From Thermoplasmata archaeon (GTDB taxonomy: Archaea; Thermoplasmatota; Thermoplasmata; Thermoplasmatales; Thermoplasmataceae): 11,954 bases of DNA. Location: contig JAKAAJ010000033.1 in assembly GCA_021802365.1 (NCBI GenBank), positions 1 through 11,954 of the forward strand, written 5' to 3'. A model generated the notes under the pieces. It ran no database searches. It was not told the DNA's origin and saw only the letters and a list, made by a program, of their open reading frames with translations. Shown here piece by piece: positions 1 through 6,574 of the stretch (position 1 is its first letter; each line of letters begins with the position of its first letter). The position numbers were made by a program, and so were the translations under genes.

Positions 1-366
1 CTCTCAGATATTGGCTACATACCAAGGGTAAGTCCCACCACAGATCTGCAGACAATCAGGGATTCCGCCTATTTCAGGCTGTTCAGGGATTGTTTCCTTC
101 TGAACTCTGACAGGTACTGGACGGGGGATGAGCTGATGGCATATCTCAGGACAAGCAGAACAACCCTGTACAGACACCTGAACAAGCTCAAATCCATGGA
201 TATACTGGAAGAGGTACAGGAGGGAAAGACAAAGAAGTACAGGCTCAGGTCAGGAGACCTGATGAAGGCCTGGAACTGGGTTGAGGTAAACACAAAACTT
301 GCTCTTGACAACTACAGGAAAACTGTGGAGCAGATTTCCCGGCTCACGAGAAACATTCAGAAGTGA
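1..366 (+). CDS. Winged-helix transcriptional regulator, C-terminal part (open at the window's left edge)
   Basis: The reading frame is open from base 1 to TGA at 364-366, giving 121 visible residues; the true start lies outside the window. An internal ATG at 136 also exists, but about 45 sensible residues precede it in frame, including FRLFRDCFLLNS and a YWTGDELMAYL segment that forms the first helices of the domain, so I treat it as internal. The core reads as a winged helix: a recognition helix around TSRTTLYRHLNKLK, then a basic wing (EEVQEGKTKKYRLR). A helical C-terminal tail (residues about 90-121) ends in a polar helix that could mediate dimerisation. This is the general ArsR/MarR-like archaeal regulator plan, but I cannot place it in a named family and its ligand or target is unknown. 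The next gene begins 81 bases downstream. Confidence 0.75.
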   Translation, partial: LSDIGYIPRVSPTTDLQTIRDSAYFRLFRDCFLLNSDRYWTGDELMAYLRTSRTTLYRHLNKLKSMDILEEVQEGKTKKYRLRSGDLMKAWNWVEVNTKLALDNYRKTVEQISRLTRNIQK

Positions 367-385
367 CGGTATTTTATATTACCGT
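366..385. promoter_or_regulatory. Inverted repeat around a TATA-like core between the two first genes
   Basis: Bases 366-371 (acggta) and 380-385 (taccgt) form a perfect 6-bp inverted repeat around an A/T core, ttttatat. The core looks like an archaeal TATA box for the gene at 448, and the arms could be an operator for a dimeric regulator, possibly the one encoded just upstream. A second A/T stretch at 413-420 (ttaagata) lies 28-35 bases before the ATG at 448 and would fit a leaderless start better. The hairpin could instead be part of the 3' end of the upstream transcript, although no T-tract follows it. Confidence 0.35.
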
Positions 386-447
386 GTTATCAAAGAGGGA
401 TCAGAATAACAGTTAAGATATCATCTCTGATAGGGTCACTGATAAAT

Positions 448-720
448 ATGGATTTCATCAAGATCAAGGAAGGCGGATCATACAAAGTTATATCCAACAG
501 CGGCAGGGATGATCCAATGGTAACATCCGGGGAGTTCGTGGGATATACGCTGCTGGGGGAAGAGGGGGCCGTATGTTTCAGAGTGAAGGATGACTCGGGG
601 AAATCATTCATCAGGCTCATTCCTGTTTCCGGTCTCATCGCGATTGAGTTCAGCGACGAGGACCTCATGTCAATGAATAAGAAAGTTGACGATTCTGACA
701 AGACAACCTATTTCAGCTGA
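448..720 (+). CDS. Small conserved-looking hypothetical protein (90 aa)
   Basis: I do not recognise this protein. It is 90 residues, acidic, with no membrane segment, signal peptide or metal-binding cysteine pair. Residues 5-67 look like an alternating beta-strand domain: glycine turns (GGSY, SGEFVGY, LLGEEGA) between short hydrophobic strands, ending IRLIPVSGLIAIEF. That pattern resembles a small beta-barrel such as an Sm-like or SH3-like fold, but this is only an impression from strand spacing. The tail is short, polar and acidic and ends TTYFS. The ATG at 448 lacks a convincing Shine-Dalgarno sequence; an A/T box at 413-420 would suit a leaderless or near-leaderless transcript. It ends 10 bases from the end of the convergent thpR gene, and its likely T-tract terminator lies inside thpR. 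Confidence 0.7.
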   Translation: MDFIKIKEGGSYKVISNSGRDDPMVTSGEFVGYTLLGEEGAVCFRVKDDSGKSFIRLIPVSGLIAIEFSDEDLMSMNKKVDDSDKTTYFS

Positions 721-730
721 TCCTGACTAT

Positions 731-1270
731 TCATTGCATATCTGATACAATTTTTTTCATAACTCTATAAACAGGGCCTCTTTGAGTGAGTTCACTTGCA
801 AATAGCTTAATCTCCTTAACCATTGAGGTAAATGAAATAACACTGAATTCCTCTATGATTTCCGTAAGGTTAAGTGGATGCTTTGCCCTAGCCAGAGTTG
901 CATGAGGAACAAATTCCCCATCACCATTTTTCCCAAGCGGATTCAGGATGGAGCTCCGGATTTTGTTAAGATGAGGATTACTTTCCGCTTTCAAAAAGAG
1001 AACTCTTGCCCTGTTGGGATTTGGAAATGCACCGAGCCCTCTGAAATCAATTGAAAACACCTTGAAGGAAACATTATCCATAACATACTCTATCCTTGCC
1101 ACGTAGTCGGTTTCAATCTCTCCGAAAAATTCCAGCGTCAGATGCAACGCTTCTGTCCGGACAGGTCTGAGGGAACTTTGAGAATTTACCCTCCTGAAGA
1201 GTGAATCCGGGATCAGGCCCCGATCTATTTCTATTGCAATAAATGTCCTTATTTTCTCATTTTGTGTCAT
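731..1270 (-). CDS. thpR: RNA 2',3'-cyclic phosphodiesterase (2'-5' RNA ligase / LigT family)
   Basis: This 179-aa cytosolic protein is a member of the 2H phosphoesterase superfamily, which opens 2',3'-cyclic phosphate ends on RNA and can also join or cleave 2'-5' linkages. Both catalytic HxTx motifs are intact: HLTL at residues 43-46 inside LHLTLEFFGEI and HATL at 123-126 inside VPHATLARAK. The N-terminus IRTFIAIEID and the segment GLGAFPNPNRARVLFL are typical of the family, as is the length (usually about 175-190 aa). Its likely in vivo substrates are tRNA-processing intermediates; that role is known for the family, not shown here. The ATG at 1270 has a weak GGAA upstream. It diverges from gcvH with 65 bases between starts and appears to share the TATA box at 1311-1318. 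Confidence 0.93.
   Translation of the reverse strand: MTQNEKIRTFIAIEIDRGLIPDSLFRRVNSQSSLRPVRTEALHLTLEFFGEIETDYVARIEYVMDNVSFKVFSIDFRGLGAFPNPNRARVLFLKAESNPHLNKIRSSILNPLGKNGDGEFVPHATLARAKHPLNLTEIIEEFSVISFTSMVKEIKLFASELTQRGPVYRVMKKIVSDMQ
751..757 (+). terminator. T7 tract, likely terminator for the 448-720 gene
   Basis: Seven consecutive T lie 31 bases past the stop codon of the plus-strand gene. Archaeal RNA polymerase terminates at U-tracts without needing a hairpin. The tract is inside the last codons of the convergent thpR gene, where it encodes a KK pair, so coding use alone could explain it. Confidence 0.4.
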
Positions 1271-1307
1271 GGGTTCCAGTTTCAGTTTATGACATAATTC
1301 CGTAAAA

Positions 1308-1319
1308 TCATATATAAAG
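1308..1319. promoter_or_regulatory. Symmetrical TATA box serving divergent thpR and gcvH
   Basis: The A/T core tatataaa (1311-1318) reads as a TATA box on both strands, with an A-rich BRE-like stretch (gtaaaa) on the gcvH side. On the plus strand its first base is 25 bases before the ATG at 1336, so the transcript would begin at or just before that codon. On the minus strand the predicted start near 1289 would give thpR a leader of roughly 20 bases with a GGAA ribosome-binding site. No other TATA-like sequence lies in the 65-base gap. Confidence 0.6.
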
Positions 1320-1335
1320 TATGGATATCAGATCC

Positions 1336-1710
1336 ATGAGCAAGATACCTCAGGAACTGAAATATACCAGGAGTCATGAATGGGTGAAGGAGGATGGTGA
1401 CATTGTTACTGTTGGAATCACGGATTATGCCCAGAGCCAGCTTACCGACATTGTTTTCATAGATCTTCCGAAAAATGGAACAAGAAAGAAGGCTGGTGAG
1501 GTTCTCCTCACAATAGAGTCCGTGAAGTCAGCCGAGGATGTGTTTTCACCCCTCGATGGAGAGGTCAAGGAAGTGAATTCTGCACTTGAGGATAAGCCGG
1601 AGCTTGTTAACAAGGACCCCTATGCAAACTGGATGGTAAAACTGCAGAAGAAGGGCAGCTTCGGTGAAACCATGACTCCCGAAGAGTACAGAAAATTCAT
1701 TGGAGAGTAA
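1336..1710 (+). CDS. gcvH: Glycine cleavage system H protein
   Basis: GcvH carries the lipoyl arm that shuttles the aminomethyl group between the P and T proteins and is reoxidised by the L protein. The family signature is clear: HEWV near the N-terminus, VGITDYAQSQLTDIVFIDLP, and the lipoylation loop TIESVKSAEDVFSPLDG with the modified lysine at residue 64 (in ESVKSAE), followed by GEVKEVN and the C-terminal NWMVKL and EEYRKFIGE. The length, 124 aa, is normal. An in-frame ATG at 1321 would add five residues, but it lies directly after the TATA box and would not be transcribed from it; the ATG at 1336 fits a leaderless mRNA and the usual N-terminus (MSKIPQELKY). It is the first gene of a pair with rlmE, two bases apart. 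No gcvP, gcvT or lipoate-ligase gene is in the window. Confidence 0.95.
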   Translation: MSKIPQELKYTRSHEWVKEDGDIVTVGITDYAQSQLTDIVFIDLPKNGTRKKAGEVLLTIESVKSAEDVFSPLDGEVKEVNSALEDKPELVNKDPYANWMVKLQKKGSFGETMTPEEYRKFIGE

Positions 1711-1712
1711 AG

Positions 1713-2342
1713 TTGGCTTCGCCGGACAGAAAGGACTATTACTACAGAAAGGCCAAGCAGCAGAACTACAGAAGCAGGGCTGCATTCAAGCTGATGGAGC
1801 TTCAGACCAAGGCCTCCATACTTAAGTATGGGGATACCTCCCTTGAAATTGGCTCATCTCCAGGCGGATGGACACAGATCATAAGGAGCATCACAGAACG
1901 GCCCGTAATATCCATAGACATAAACGATATGGAGCCTATGGAGGGGGTGACATTTATCCGTGCAAATATATCCAGCCCATCCATAATTGAGAGAATCAAG
2001 CCTTACATGGAAAAACTTCACATCGATAAATTTTCAGTTGTCCTGTCAGATGCAATGTCCAGGACTTCTGGAAAAAGGGATATAGACCACTCTTCCTCAT
2101 ATCTTCTTTGCAAAAGAGTCATGGAAATATCCATGGATCTGCTGGCGGAGGGGGGAAGTGTTGTTGTTAAACAGTTTCAGGGCGATCTGACTGTACAGTT
2201 TGTGAACGAGTGGTCATCCCGATTCAGGAATTCAAGGATCACAACTGTGGCGGCCTCAAGGGAGTCCAGCAGTGAAGTGTACATAATATTCAAAGGGTAT
2301 ATCTCTGAACATGAAACTGACCAGTTTTCTCAATCTCCCTGA
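1713..2342 (+). CDS. rlmE: RlmE/FtsJ-family 2'-O-ribose rRNA methyltransferase
   Basis: This 209-aa SAM-dependent enzyme is expected to methylate the ribose of a conserved uridine in the 23S rRNA A-loop (the E. coli Um2552 position). The catalytic K-D-K-E tetrad is complete: K26 in SRAAFKL, D113 in VVLSDAMS, K153 in SVVVKQFQG, E188 in RESSSEVY. The SAM loop is LEIGSSPGGW (residues 44-53), and the N-terminal DYYYRKAKQQNYRSRAAFKL is diagnostic. There is no TRAM extension, which some archaeal homologues carry. The start is TTG at 1713, two bases after the gcvH stop, with GGAG at 1702-1705 inside the end of gcvH as the ribosome-binding site, so it is co-transcribed with gcvH. Its last 53 bases overlap the convergent gene ending at 2290; the C-terminal residues after about 195 are not conserved-looking. 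Confidence 0.92.
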   Translation: MASPDRKDYYYRKAKQQNYRSRAAFKLMELQTKASILKYGDTSLEIGSSPGGWTQIIRSITERPVISIDINDMEPMEGVTFIRANISSPSIIERIKPYMEKLHIDKFSVVLSDAMSRTSGKRDIDHSSSYLLCKRVMEISMDLLAEGGSVVVKQFQGDLTVQFVNEWSSRFRNSRITTVAASRESSSEVYIIFKGYISEHETDQFSQSP

Positions 2343-2946
2343 CAAATCTGTTGAAGAGTTCATAGTCCATTACTATGGCCTCTGTACCGTTCCTGTTCAG
2401 GTTTTCAGTGAGTTCTTTCAGCATGTTTGAGACCCTTGCATCATCCACATGCTCAAAACTCCTGAGGCGCGTCATCTCCTTTGCCCACTGGTCCACGAAT
2501 GAATATGGATCATCCCCGGAAACACCCTTCTTCATCAGTTTCTTCTTTCTGAGAGAGTGCCTCACCAGTGACATTGATCCCACCTCCTTTGAATAGGTCT
2601 TCTGGAAATTCTCCTCGTCCATGTCTATTCCGATGATCTGGATCTCCCGTGTTTCTGCATATTTCATTGCCTCTATGTAAATTGGAGGTGGCGTCATTAC
2701 CTCACCGAACCTGGAAAGAAGCAGCCCGTATATTATCTCATAATCGGAGAGATTCATCTCGAAGGGGTCTTTCAGGAATTCCCTTAAGCCCGTGACCTCC
2801 TCTGGCGATATTGATATCATCAGAATGTCAGGGTTTACAGATTCAAGAAATTCCTTCACCCGTTCACCCTGGGAAACAAGCCCCTTTATTCCTGCAAAGC
2901 CCATGATCTCCCTGTTTGTGGGCTTATAGATCAGCTTGAATATCAT
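2290..2946 (-). CDS. Hypothetical protein, possibly TraB/ChaN-fold
   Basis: A 218-aa soluble protein that I do not firmly recognise. Three features, in order, resemble the TraB/PrgY-ChaN fold: VNPDILMISISPEE (residues 37-50), which matches the 'PD-x-hydrophobic-strand-E' opening; GEVMTPPPIYIEAMKYAETREIQ then IGIDMD (residues 81-110), where family members read 'A...A...gA.iv..D'; and near the end ARVSNMLKELTENL then EAIVMDYELFNRF (170-201), where family members have an arginine-containing helix followed by a strand and a conserved His. The HxxG-type N-terminal motif and the terminal His are not evident, so catalysis typical of the fold may be lost. A basic stretch RHSLRKKKLMKK is at 129-140. 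Its ATG overlaps the stop of the upstream regulator gene as ATGA (2943-2946), which implies translational coupling. It ends convergently inside rlmE. Confidence 0.6.
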   Translation of the reverse strand: MIFKLIYKPTNREIMGFAGIKGLVSQGERVKEFLESVNPDILMISISPEEVTGLREFLKDPFEMNLSDYEIIYGLLLSRFGEVMTPPPIYIEAMKYAETREIQIIGIDMDEENFQKTYSKEVGSMSLVRHSLRKKKLMKKGVSGDDPYSFVDQWAKEMTRLRSFEHVDDARVSNMLKELTENLNRNGTEAIVMDYELFNRFVREIEKTGQFHVQRYTL

Positions 2947-3893
2947 GAGGGGGATTTTCTCTTCTCAATCAGGTTATGTATTTCTGAACTGTCCATGGAG
3001 TTCTTTATCTCAGAAAGGTTCAGAACCGGGCATCCTCCATAGTTTTCCCTTGTGGTGTTCATCTTTGATATTACCAGAGACTCTGTGCCGAAAACGTCAG
3101 CAATATGCTTTATTGCTCTGATCCTTTCCGCCTTTATGGCCAGGTCCTCAAGAAGCCCCACCAGGAAGACATCCTCCATCTTCTCCTTTGCCACCGCGTC
3201 AAAAGGTGACCTCTTGACCCCCCTCATTTCATATCCTCTGTTAATCATGAGCTCAAATGCCTCCCTGAAGAAATCATCCACAAAATCCTCTGAGAAGCTT
3301 ACCTTCAGGTCCCTGTATATCTCCATAAGGTTGAGGAATTTCCTCAGATCACAGTCAAGCAATTCCTCAAGTTTCAGAAAAATGTCCACGGTGACTGCAC
3401 TTCCCGCCTCGTATAGGGATATGGACCTTCTGGAAACCCCCACTTTGTTCGAAAGATATCCTATGCTGTAGCCCAGCATTTCTCTCCTCTTCCTGAGTGC
3501 CTGACCGTCTATGGAAACATAATATCCGCCGGGGCCGGATGTAATGAAAGGTCCCTCACCGTCAATATAATCTGTGAATGTCTCAAGAGAAAGTATTGGA
3601 ACAGAATGCCTGTAGTATACAACCCCCTGCTCAAGTTTTCCTGAGCTGGCCCTGTCCCCTATCACCATTGGAGATGCAGAGACGAGGGATGCAAGCTTGA
3701 TCAGCTCAATGGCATTTGCCTCCCTGAACGTATCTATATTGAGAAGTATCTTGATAATGAATTTCGCATCATCACGGCGGGCGGTTATGTCAAAGCTGGG
3801 ATATCCCGCGAATTCGCTGTCTGAAACTGCAAAGTCTCTTTCGAGAAGTAATTCCCTCAGCCTTCCAGTGAGATAACTGCGACCCTCGTCCAC
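2943..3893 (-). CDS. Archaeal XRE-type HTH regulator with nuclease-like N-terminal domain
   Basis: This resembles the archaeal 'putative HTH-type transcriptional regulatory protein' family of about 310-330 aa. With the start used here it is 316 aa. Residues 1-110 form an alpha/beta domain (AGYPSFDITARRDDAKFIIKILLNID, then LASLVSASPMVIGDR, GVVYYRHSVPILSLETF) that looks like a PD-(D/E)XK fold: D35 and K48 are suitably spaced, but the acidic residue two before the Lys is Ile, so it is probably inactive. An XRE helix-turn-helix follows at about 132-185, with LRKRREMLGYSIGYLSNKVG and recognition helix SRRSISLYEAG. The C-terminal half is helical. The start is GTG at 3893, 28 bases after a taaata box; a TTG at 3908 would add five residues but falls too close to that box. 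It is coupled to the downstream gene by ATGA. Confidence 0.75.
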   Translation of the reverse strand: MDEGRSYLTGRLRELLLERDFAVSDSEFAGYPSFDITARRDDAKFIIKILLNIDTFREANAIELIKLASLVSASPMVIGDRASSGKLEQGVVYYRHSVPILSLETFTDYIDGEGPFITSGPGGYYVSIDGQALRKRREMLGYSIGYLSNKVGVSRRSISLYEAGSAVTVDIFLKLEELLDCDLRKFLNLMEIYRDLKVSFSEDFVDDFFREAFELMINRGYEMRGVKRSPFDAVAKEKMEDVFLVGLLEDLAIKAERIRAIKHIADVFGTESLVISKMNTTRENYGGCPVLNLSEIKNSMDSSEIHNLIEKRKSPS

Positions 3894-3913
3894 AGGATAT
3901 GTATTCAATCCTG

Positions 3914-3922
3914 TATTTAATT
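3914..3922 (-). promoter_or_regulatory. TATA box of the XRE-type regulator gene
   Basis: On the minus strand aattaaata occupies 3922-3914, and its start is about 28 bases before the GTG at 3893. That spacing matches the other leaderless candidates in this window and is the main argument for the GTG over the TTG at 3908. Confidence 0.45.
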
Positions 3923-3999
3923 CTTTTCGTTATCTGGGGCAGTTTTCCCGGATCCCCGTGTCAGCAGAAGTTAATTGGAGAGTAAAGAGATTGGGTCTG

Positions 4000-4605
4000 T
4001 CATATGCCAACAACATCATCCTCTTTGAGAAATTCAGATGATATCTTGCTTGGGCACACCCTGACCTCACAGTGATCACAGACAAGTTCCGCGTCTCTGC
4101 CTTTTGCTGTATCCACAGCCATGTGGCTCACACCCTCAATGGCAGAAATCTCAGCGAAGAGCCTTGAAGGAAATGTTCTGTAGAATATGGCCCTGATTGT
4201 GACGCTGTCCTTCCCTATGTTCCGCCCATGGATCTCCTTGACGTAACATCCATATCTGGCAATGAGTTCAACAAACTTCTCCATGACTCTCCCAAAGAAA
4301 CCCGGGCATATGTCAAGTGTGATCACCTGATCCCCCATCAGAGGGGCTATATTGCTTATATCAACTGTGGGTTTGAGTCTTGACATGACCTCCTTCAGTT
4401 CATGTGTGGACTCTATGACCTTTATTGTATCATACACCGTCCTTCTGTTAACCTTGAAAGCTGTTGCAACATCACTAACGGAAATCTCTATCCCGTCAAG
4501 CCAGAACCCACCATCTCTGACGGAAATTCCTCTGCTGTAAAGCCCCTCCACTATCCTCTTTTTTATAGGGTGGTCTTTGAAATATTCTTCCAGAATAAGG
4601 AGCAT
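4000..4605 (-). CDS. HTH-ACT domain regulator of amino acid metabolism (archaeal COG2150-like)
   Basis: A 201-aa predicted transcriptional regulator. The N-terminus (YFKDHPIKKRIVEGLYSRGISV) and a helix-turn-helix at about 42-65 (ISVSDVATAFKVNRRTVYDTIKVIE) are followed by an ACT-like domain at about 93-166 (ITLDICPGFFGRVMEKFVELIARYGCYV, then a VTIRAIF strand and AEISAIEGVSHMAV). ACT domains usually bind amino acids and switch activity, so a role in amino-acid control is inferred from the family. The C-terminus contains CDHCEVRVC (Cys 176, 179 and 184), a possible metal or redox site. The ATG at 4605 lies 27-29 bases from a TATA box (ttttata at 4634-4628), which supports a leaderless mRNA. It appears to be a single-gene transcript; the target genes are not visible here. 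Confidence 0.8.
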   Translation of the reverse strand: MLLILEEYFKDHPIKKRIVEGLYSRGISVRDGGFWLDGIEISVSDVATAFKVNRRTVYDTIKVIESTHELKEVMSRLKPTVDISNIAPLMGDQVITLDICPGFFGRVMEKFVELIARYGCYVKEIHGRNIGKDSVTIRAIFYRTFPSRLFAEISAIEGVSHMAVDTAKGRDAELVCDHCEVRVCPSKISSEFLKEDDVVGI

Positions 4606-4627
4606 GTCTTTACATATTTGTCATAAC

Positions 4628-4634
4628 TATAAAA
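4628..4634 (-). promoter_or_regulatory. TATA box of the HTH-ACT regulator gene
   Basis: Minus-strand ttttata begins 29 bases before the ATG at 4605, so transcription should begin at or next to the start codon. The 36 bases between this box and the terminator region of the M61 gene hold nothing else that I can identify. Confidence 0.6.
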
Positions 4635-4667
4635 TCCTTCACAATCTAAAGTGAACACTGTAAAGCA

Positions 4668-4713
4668 GAAAAAGTTAAAAATGATGGAATAAACCTGTTC
4701 ACAATGAAACAGG
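4668..4713 (-). terminator. Terminator of the M61 peptidase gene: hairpin plus T-tracts
   Basis: Immediately after the TAA at 4715-4717, minus-strand cctgtt (4713-4708) pairs with aacagg (4699-4694) across an 8-base loop. About 20 bases further on come T-rich stretches, tttttaa and ctttttc, near 4680 and 4670. U-tracts are the main archaeal termination signal; the hairpin may stabilise the 3' end. Confidence 0.5.
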
Positions 4714-4714
4714 C

Positions 4715-6487
4715 TTATTTCGCAAGAAATTTCTGTTTGAATTTCTCTGCATCAGGCAATGGTGTCTGGTCCGGAATAGCTTCATAATATTCGTATGGCG
4801 ACTGTGCAAGAGGAACCTCAATCTCGTGAAGTACGCCTCCCCTGAACAGGTGTACCTTCACCTTTTCTCTTCCGGTGAAATCAGACATGTTATCCTGCTT
4901 GATTCTCCTGTTACCTTCCAGGATCTCCTTTGTGAATCTGTCAGAGTACCTCACTCCATTAACCGCAACAAGTTCATCAGAAGGATTTATTCCAGCCTGA
5001 TATGCAGGGGAATTCTCCAGAACTCCATCCACTATGAATCTGGAAGACGAGTTTTTGAGTATCAGTCCAAGGTATGGCCTCTCACGGGGTTCTTCGTTAT
5101 CTATCTTTTTGAAACCTTTGGAAAGAACCATTCCTATCTTCCTGAGCTCACTTCCAAAATCAAGGTTGCCTGCTTTCCTGAAGTTGTTGGTTATGTAATC
5201 GGAAAAGTCACTCCCTGTCACGTCCCTCAGGGCAGCTATCAGATCTTTCTCATTATAGCCTTTGCCGTCCCTGTTGTATTTTTCCATCAGGTTCAGATAA
5301 AGGTCGTCAAGCGACTTCTGGCCTTTAGTTATTTCTATTATCTTAAGGTCAAGAAGGAATCCCAGCAACTCGCCCTTAAGGTAGTAGGAAACATAGTGAT
5401 TGTAATTGTTGGGGGAGGGTTTGTAAAGTTTAGTCCAGGTGTCAAAGGATGAATCGTATGCAGATGTTTTCCTTCCCCCGGGAATGGTTTCGTAATATCG
5501 CATGTTCTCAGTGAGATGCCTGAAGTATTCCTTTTCATCAATCAGGCCAGCCCTCATCAGGATGTGGTAGCCGTAGAAATTTGTGAACCCCTCAGCCATC
5601 CAGAGCATGTTAGTGTAGTTCTCCTCCCTGTAATTGAATGGACCAAGTTCAACAGGCCTTATCCTCTTGACATTCCAGAGATGGAAAAATTCATGGCTTG
5701 TTACAGAAAGAAAAGCCCTGTACTTTTCAAAGGGAGTAAAGCAGAATCTGTCAACGGCAATGGCTGTGGAGTTCAGATGCTCCAGGCCTCCTGTTGGAAG
5801 CTCGGAGGAATCTATGAGATGGTATATGAATACGTATCTTTTGTAGGGGAGATGGCCAAACATCTTCAGGAAGGCCTCAACTATCCTCTTCACATCCCCC
5901 TTTATTTTTTCCTCGTTCTCATTCCCTGTTCCACAGAGAACTATCTCATGTTCCTTTCCCTCAACACTGAAGAAAAGGCTCCTGTGGGTACCTATCTCTA
6001 TTGGACAGTCCACCAGTATATCATAATTGGTAGACCTGTAGCGGAATTCGCTGAGTTTTTCCATTCCCGTGGAAACCTTCCAGCCCTCTGGAGGTTTTAT
6101 CTGCAGTTCAATGGACTGCTCCTTGTATCCGTCAACATAGAAGAAAACACTTGTTCCATTGATGAACGCATGGAACTGGTCTACGTAACTGGAATGCACA
6201 TCGAGCTGGTGGGCAAATACCTCATATGAGACACGAATGGACTGCGAGCCTGCTGTTTTGATTCTCCAGGTCGTTTTGTCCTTTTTTGACACCTCCAGTT
6301 CACGGTCATCAGAAAAGGCCTTGAGATTTACCACAAACCTTGCAAAATCTGATATCTCATAAGCACCCGGCGTCCATGCGGGCATGGTCAGTGTAAGGAA
6401 TTCATCAGAATTTCCCTCTATATTCAGCTGAACCTGTATGAAATTTGTCTGGGGCCTGTCCAGACTCAAAATGTACTGGATCTTCAT
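4715..6487 (-). CDS. M61 family metallopeptidase with PDZ domain (glycyl aminopeptidase-like)
   Basis: A 590-aa zinc peptidase of the M61 family, whose members release small N-terminal residues, classically glycine, from peptides. The N-terminal beta domain (about 1-170; MPAWTPGAYEISDFARFV is characteristic) precedes a thermolysin-like catalytic domain. The substrate amino-terminus motif GGLEH is at 233-237. The zinc site is HEFFH at 265-269, followed by WNVKRIRP, with the third ligand E299 in MLWMAEGFTNFY. A PDZ domain occupies about 475-560 (PYLGLIL, then ENSPAYQAGINPSDELVAVNG). I see no signal peptide or membrane segment, so it should act in the cytosol, plausibly downstream of proteasome or tricorn-type proteases in peptide recycling (inferred). 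It follows a T-tract after the LonB-like gene and has its own gap of 87 bases; its promoter is unclear, with tttaactta around 6518-6527 the best candidate. Length is typical of the family. Confidence 0.93.
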   Translation of the reverse strand: MKIQYILSLDRPQTNFIQVQLNIEGNSDEFLTLTMPAWTPGAYEISDFARFVVNLKAFSDDRELEVSKKDKTTWRIKTAGSQSIRVSYEVFAHQLDVHSSYVDQFHAFINGTSVFFYVDGYKEQSIELQIKPPEGWKVSTGMEKLSEFRYRSTNYDILVDCPIEIGTHRSLFFSVEGKEHEIVLCGTGNENEEKIKGDVKRIVEAFLKMFGHLPYKRYVFIYHLIDSSELPTGGLEHLNSTAIAVDRFCFTPFEKYRAFLSVTSHEFFHLWNVKRIRPVELGPFNYREENYTNMLWMAEGFTNFYGYHILMRAGLIDEKEYFRHLTENMRYYETIPGGRKTSAYDSSFDTWTKLYKPSPNNYNHYVSYYLKGELLGFLLDLKIIEITKGQKSLDDLYLNLMEKYNRDGKGYNEKDLIAALRDVTGSDFSDYITNNFRKAGNLDFGSELRKIGMVLSKGFKKIDNEEPRERPYLGLILKNSSSRFIVDGVLENSPAYQAGINPSDELVAVNGVRYSDRFTKEILEGNRRIKQDNMSDFTGREKVKVHLFRGGVLHEIEVPLAQSPYEYYEAIPDQTPLPDAEKFKQKFLAK

Positions 6488-6555
6488 AGGTTAATCAGGA
6501 ATCCCTTAACGGTATCTTAAGTTAAATCTTTGCAGGGAACTCCTGCAAGCTCAAT

Positions 6556-6562
6556 AAAAAAA
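6556..6562 (-). terminator. T7 tract after the LonB-like gene
   Basis: On the minus strand a run of seven T lies 13 bases past the stop codon of the LonB-like gene (6575) and before the M61 gene. It would separate the dnaG operon from the peptidase gene. Confidence 0.5.
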
Positions 6563-6574
6563 TGACGGGAATGA

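Noticed and set aside
4826..6229. Two long plus-strand ORFs (208 and 237 aa) opposite the M61 peptidase
   Set aside because: They are antisense to a fully conserved metallopeptidase, have no domain signatures and no promoter; they are shadows of its codon usage.
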